Source of the DNA: Mesodorylaimus sp. YZB2_4 | Lineage: Eukaryota > Nematoda > Enoplea > Dorylaimida > Dorylaimidae | Length of the DNA stretch: 64,000 nucleotides | Reading direction: 5' to 3' | Assembly: GCA_030248295.1 (NCBI GenBank) | Contig: JASANH010000463.1 | Location: forward strand, 1-64,000 | Part shown: one piece after another, positions 59,300 through 64,000 of the stretch | Position numbering within the stretch: the stretch's first letter is position 1 | Layout: each line of letters starts with the position of its first letter | Notes under the pieces: generated by a model | What the model saw: only the letters and a program-made list of their open reading frames with translations | The model's database searches: none | Told to the model about the DNA's origin: nothing | Translations under genes and position numbers: made by a program

Positions 59300-61630
59300 A
59301 CGATCTGGTTGATACGCAAGTTTTGGAACATCGAATTCTTAATTTCTGTGCGTCTTTGTTTTTTGATTCTTATAACAGGTCTGCGAGGCGTATTGTACAC
59401 GACTCGAATGGCTAGCGTGTGAAGCTGCGCTTGAAATGTTACCTTTTTGTACTTATTTTTTTGCCGACAGGCGACCTTCCGTTTCATTTTATTTCGCGCT
59501 GTTTACAATAACTAGATTTAACTTCTCTGAAACCAATGTCTTCCCGCAGCGCTTTGTGTGGTGCATCTAAGAATAGAAAGTGAATTACGGTCAGTGTCAT
59601 TAAATGTGCAATTGCATTTCTATCAAACATGCTTCAAATAGACTAGAAATATCGTTCAGCAACAAGCCCTCGGGTGTGTTGGACTGTTTTAGACATGATA
59701 TATGACAGCTGTTTTTCGAACAAAGCGGACCCTTTTGCATTCATGTTTGCACAAAACTGGTGAGATCTCTGATCGTGAGAGTAAATCTGTCTGAAATGGC
59801 CTTGCACACGGTCCAGTACCGCACAGGCTCTACAATCAATGCAGTCATGTGTGTCACGTGTCATGTGCGTGAACAAAGCAAATTGAGTGAGGTGCAGAAA
59901 ACCAGTGAAAGAAGGCGGCTAAAGGCGTGGGAGGTCAAAGGTGACAAACACATTGCAGTGACAAGTGGTGGATGGCGCAAGAGTGCTTGAATCCGCAAGT
60001 GAAATGAGGAGATGACAAACAAGACCGTGAGCCAGCGTAAGTTTAAGACTGTCAAATGTACGGAATATGTACCAAAGCATACAAAGTATGGACTAGAACC
60101 TCGATCGTCGTTTGATCCCTGCATGACGGCCGAACGTTCTAGCCTTTTCTTTGAAACTGTGCATAACCCCAAAGTGCACTGATCGAACTGTAAATACAAG
60201 CCATCACTACACACAGAATAGGAATAGACAGATGGTCAACTTTCTGGCAGCGAATCAGATAGCGAAATAACAAATATGAGTAATTGCCGCTACTTTGTTC
60301 AACGCTATGCGGTTAGAGTTTTTATCGGCTACAGTCACGAGGTTACTTGAATCATCTTGTGCAGGAGAGAAAAACCTGATAGCTCCTTCCTGGTAGTGCT
60401 TAGCAGTTACAAAATGGTGACTACTGCCGTGATCCAAATGTTGATGTTTCGCGTGACACCCGTTTCGTTTTTCTAATCTTTATCTCATCAGCAAAAAGGT
60501 GGCGTATTACAAATTTTACTGAGAACGAGGCTTGTCAGTCATGCTGACGCTGTAGGTGCGTGACTTGTGTTTTGATTCACGTAAACGTGGGATGAAGCAG
60601 GCATATAAGCGGCGAGGATTTGAAAAGAGCAACTTGACTTAGCTGTTTGAACTTCCCATAAGCAATACGTGTGATTACAGAATTCTATCAACTCTCTGAT
60701 ATTTTGGAGAAAATGCTGTTCCACAAGCAAGGTAAGAGTATTTTTGAATCCTCTATGAAATTTTGAAGTTTCCTTTTTGGTCTGCTTGCAAAACTAACAG
60801 AGCTAAGATTGATGCATCATATATGTTTCGAGCTAAGGACTGTCATGCTGCACATCACAGGCCCAATTTTTCATGAGGGCTGCAGTCACTCACAGCTTAC
60901 ATACATGGCACTATACTGTATTGCCTAGCACACACGCTCCGTCCTTTTCTTCAGATATTTCCGCTCCGAAGCATGTATTTTTCTCTTAATTGCAGCTGTC
61001 ACCAAATGTCAAGGAACACCCAAATTTGAAGATGCAGCGTACTTGCCGCCAATGCAGCACCCATGGATAAATGTTGAGCAGTGGTCACGAAGTGTGAAAC
61101 TTTAACAGTCACTGCACATGACTTCAACTATCGCTTTATTTGAGTGATCTGAAGAAGCCACGCAGCGGGACTGATAGGCAACTAAAGTATTTGCATTGAT
61201 AGTCTGGTTTGCGTGTTGTTGTGGTTGTGTAGTATATGTGATCATCAGATGCATGTGCTTGAATCATGAAACTCTCACTGTAGCGGCATTGCCGTGAATA
61301 GATTATACGAAAGAGGTATAAAATATCTGTACATTCTGACAATGTGTGCGAGCTCCATTTTATTGTCGAACTTGTCTTTTTATGCCATCCCAAGATCGGT
61401 TCCATTACAGACTGTAAACATTGACATCTTTTGCCTGCAGGCTGATTTTGGGTATAATTTTCTAACGAATAAAGCTAGGCTAAAAATTGTGCTCTTTACT
61501 TTCTCTTCCCGAGCATTTGCCTGTTTCATGCAGCAGTAGCAACAGTCAGAATCGTTCTAATTTTTAAGAATTCGCAAATTTGTTCATGTGCCTATCGATA
61601 GAATCGTAGCTTACCGCCAGTACAATGTGC
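59300..61630. other. Intergenic; nothing recognised
   Basis: Scattered short open frames on both strands, none with family resemblance or a convincing exon chain. Confidence 0.4.
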
Positions 61631-61634
61631 ATGG

Positions 61635-61790
61635 CCCGGTGGTAGCTGTGTCGCTCATGCCGGTGAGCAATTATGGGCGAGTGTTTGACTAGTGACTAGT
61701 AAATCATTTTGTATAAAATTTGGGTCTTCGCCCTCATAAGCGCATGAGCGTTTGCTGATGTGGGTAAAATATGACTGTAAAATATGAGGT
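61635..61790 (+). mobile_element. tRNA-derived SINE, family A (copy 5, decayed)
   Basis: A degraded tRNA-like head (GCCCGGTGGTAGCTG; B-box remnant GTGTTTGACTAG) precedes the body AAATCATTTTGTATAAAAT and a CTGATGTGGGTAAAATATGA segment. It is the most mutated of the full-length copies. Confidence 0.55.
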
Positions 61791-62189
61791 AGCGCGCTCC
61801 TAGAGCCAACAACAAAAGCAAACACATTACCCAGGTCAAGAAAAAAGGAACGCTAACTTCAGAAACTTTGACCTTATAACATCTCTTGCGGCTTACACTC
61901 CTAAACCCACTTGAATGATAGTACTTTCACTCCCCTCAAATAGTTCGCCGCTGTAGGGTGTGGTGTTTATTACTTCGACTGTGTGTGGTAAACAGTAAGG
62001 ATCCTTACTGGTCTAATGTCTCACTGGTCGATCCCATCATCCTGTTCAAGCTGCTTCCGTTAACAAACTATGATTCGATTTCAGAGTGGCTTTTTCTACT
62101 GTAAAATTAGCTCGGAGAAGCAATGTAAGGACATAATAGTGATGCATTCCACGACGTCGATAGCAACACCTCTAGGGACGCTCTCTAAA

Positions 62190-62625
62190 GCTTATCGCCG
62201 TCACAAGCGGCCGCGGTGATGCAGGGGGTCGGCATTTGTCCCACCGTATTGCTTGGGAGCGATTGGCTGGACTCGTCCAGGGTTCGATCCCCAGTGACGG
62301 AGGTCGGTTTGCGAACCATAAACCCTCGCTGACCTTGCACGCCAGGCCGTGTGTGACTCACCCGGTACCGTCGAGGTGCTCCGAGTGAACAGACGGAAGC
62401 CAAGCTAGGAGATAGTCTCGGCTGTCGAACACCGACGAGGTTAACAGCCCACCCGCTTCCCCCGCCACCGGACCCCCAACGACTTTCCGAGGTTCTGTCC
62501 AGGATGCCCTCGCGCGGAGGTGCTCCTAATGAAGACACGCAAAGGGACGGTGCAGTGTGTGCCAGTCCCCGCGCAGTCTCGCTTAGAAGGTTCGACTGCT
62601 GGCCAGCTAGGCAAAACGGGATTCG
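62190..62625 (+). mobile_element. tRNA-derived SINE, family B (copy 3, full length)
   Basis: It starts with a tRNA-like head around GCCGCGGTGATGCAGG and a perfect B box GGGTTCGATCCCCAGTGACG, followed by the family body in the same order as the copies at 22 and 56 kb. The end includes GTCCCCGCGCAGTCTCGC and CTAGGCAAAACGG. The 148-codon open frame on minus across it is spurious. Confidence 0.72.
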
Positions 62626-63231
62626 GTCCAAATCTTAAATTTTCCGTTCAAATGCCAGCTAGTCTTGCTTTTGTCATTTGAACACATAAGTCCACAGTTC
62701 AACATCTGGCTGCCAGTCATGTCACAGAATGTCAAAGATTACCATAAGTATTCTGGTCTGATCGTTGGATGCCCAAAGAATCAGTGAGTGGATGCCGATG
62801 ACGAAAGGGTGTTTTTTCGTCAAGTGTATCAGCCTTTGTGTGACATGGTACAAGATCATGCTGCAAGACATTTAATATCAGCACGATTGACAAGACCTTA
62901 TTGGATCACATTATCAACGTGCAGTATATATTCACAAATATCAACTCTTTTTGAAAGCGCAGTCGCCATTAATATACATTGTACGAACACATAGTGAAAT
63001 ATACATGTCATAGCGGGACACAGTAGATAAGCGCGAAACTAGATTTCCGAAAGGTCTCTTCTCATTGTCAACATTCATACAAGGCGATAACCTCATATGC
63101 AAGACTTTACAAGCAATTCGAGTTGTCCTTCTTTTGCAACAAGACGCTAAACTTGCTCGATAATAAATTCAAGTAGTCACTTCAGGATAAATCACCTAAA
63201 GGTTGGAACGCAGCCTTTGATCTACAGTAGC

Positions 63232-64000
63232 CTATTTCAAACTACGTATCATCTTCGCCACCATATTTCTCGATCGCTTGCAAAGTGCGATGCTTACATA
63301 GGCCTGGAACGTGTCCAAGATCTCCTCGGCATTAAGCAGCCAGAAACCATAAGGTTGGGAAAAACAAGTCGCGAACTGCGGAACATACAAGAGCAGATAA
63401 AAAGCCACCGCACCAGATACCTGCACTGTAACAGAGCAGGCCTGCACAAGAGACAGGACAACCAGGGTATTTTCCCTCCTTTTCTTCGCAACATCGCCTT
63501 GACTTGATGAGGTCAAGTGTTGCACCTTTTGATTTCTAAGACGATAAAGCCAAATCAAAGCGGTATTCGACGTAAGCAGCAATGCCACGCCCAGCAGATA
63601 CACTACGTTACGCACTTGGGACAGAATCCTGGCTAGTGTACTGCTCATGTACTCTACGTTCAGCACACTAGCATATATCTCGCCCATTTGTATAAGCCTA
63701 GTTCTAAAGGTGTCAAAAACACTAATGCAGAAGCTAAGACCGAAGCAAATCAGGGTGGCTACTATCTGATGTTTTCCTTTTTTGATGTGCTGATAAGCAA
63801 AGGGCTTCGCCAGAGCGAAAATGCGATCGATACTCATGGACAACGAAAAGAGCATGCAGCTATAAAAAAGAGTGCTGTGCACTGGCAGAGCAATGTAGTT
63901 AGAATATACCATCAGGAGATAGCTGCCGCGGAACCAAGCCTGACCGCCAGCTCCAGTGAAGTCACCTGACCAGTAGTACCTGACAGCCACCAGTATTAAG
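63232..64000 (-). CDS. Rhodopsin-like GPCR, third paralogue (5' end outside window)
   Basis: An intronless receptor frame of at least 255 codons, still open at the window edge. It aligns along its length with the copies at 51.5 and 38-45 kb: YYWSGDFTGAGGQAWF, SMSIDRIFALAKPF at the end of helix 3, HQIVATLICFGLSFCISVFD, ALLLTSNTALIWLYRL, the KKRRENTLVVLSLVQACS start of helix 6, and a final segment before KRSRNMVAKMIRSLK. It keeps Trp where the 51.5-kb copy has TGA. Sequence divergence is much greater than between the other two. No stop or shift is seen, so it may be functional; helices 1 and 2 lie mostly outside the window. Confidence 0.85.
   Translation of the reverse strand, partial: LILVAVRYYWSGDFTGAGGQAWFRGSYLLMVYSNYIALPVHSTLFYSCMLFSLSMSIDRIFALAKPFAYQHIKKGKHQIVATLICFGLSFCISVFDTFRTRLIQMGEIYASVLNVEYMSSTLARILSQVRNVVYLLGVALLLTSNTALIWLYRLRNQKVQHLTSSSQGDVAKKRRENTLVVLSLVQACSVTVQVSGAVAFYLLLYVPQFATCFSQPYGFWLLNAEEILDTFQAYVSIALCKRSRNMVAKMIRSLK

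Noticed and set aside
62185-62631. 148-codon open frame on minus
   Set aside because: It is the complement of SINE family B copy 3; the other copies do not keep the frame.

Overview
This window is eukaryotic nuclear DNA, almost certainly from a nematode or a very close relative. The decisive evidence is three genes with a cuticle-collagen N-terminal domain, an RxxR processing site and interrupted Gly-X-Y repeats, an architecture known from nematode cuticles. Genes are split by GT-AG introns (two GC-AG candidates), and the space between them is rich in transposons, tRNA-derived SINEs and degenerate repeats. I see nothing prokaryotic.

Layout. (1) 130-9664, minus: an ETS1/Pointed-like ETS transcription factor in four exons with consistent phase. 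Its ~7.5-kb first intron holds a degenerate tandem array of roughly 240-bp units. (2) 9.8-24.2 kb: no recognisable gene; a few weak candidate exons at 18.0-20.9 kb, a WGGATCC-rich minisatellite and SINEs. (3) 24361-25570, minus: cuticle collagen 1. (4) 26.86-27.65 kb: a foldback/MITE-like element. (5) 27939-35744, minus: a 22-exon CLC chloride channel with two CBS domains, read end to end in consistent phase (977 residues). (6) 38297-45675: a rhodopsin-like GPCR gene (minus) split by a Tx1/L1-like LINE (plus), which is itself interrupted by a Helitron fragment (minus). The LINE ORF1 carries a zinc knuckle followed by a NADAR domain, the most unusual feature here. (7) 47414-48316, plus: an intronless PP1 glycogen-targeting subunit (PPP1R3-like). 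(8) 51503-52609, plus: a second, nearly identical GPCR copy with one in-frame TGA where a paralogue has Trp. (9) 54254-55489 and 57971-59157, minus: cuticle collagens 2 and 3. (10) 63232-64000, minus: a third, diverged GPCR, open as far as it goes and cut by the window edge.

How the genes relate. The collagens are a paralogous set: five of their six exons match in length (exon 2 differs by one codon), each has a TATAAAA box upstream and an AATAAA ~90-120 nt after the stop, and all end in a Lys-Ala tail. The three GPCRs are also one local family, with two of the three copies disabled. The ETS factor, CLC channel and PP1 subunit are ordinary single genes with no visible functional link. Exon boundaries were read by eye from splice signals, reading-frame phase and family conservation; no database search or alignment was run.
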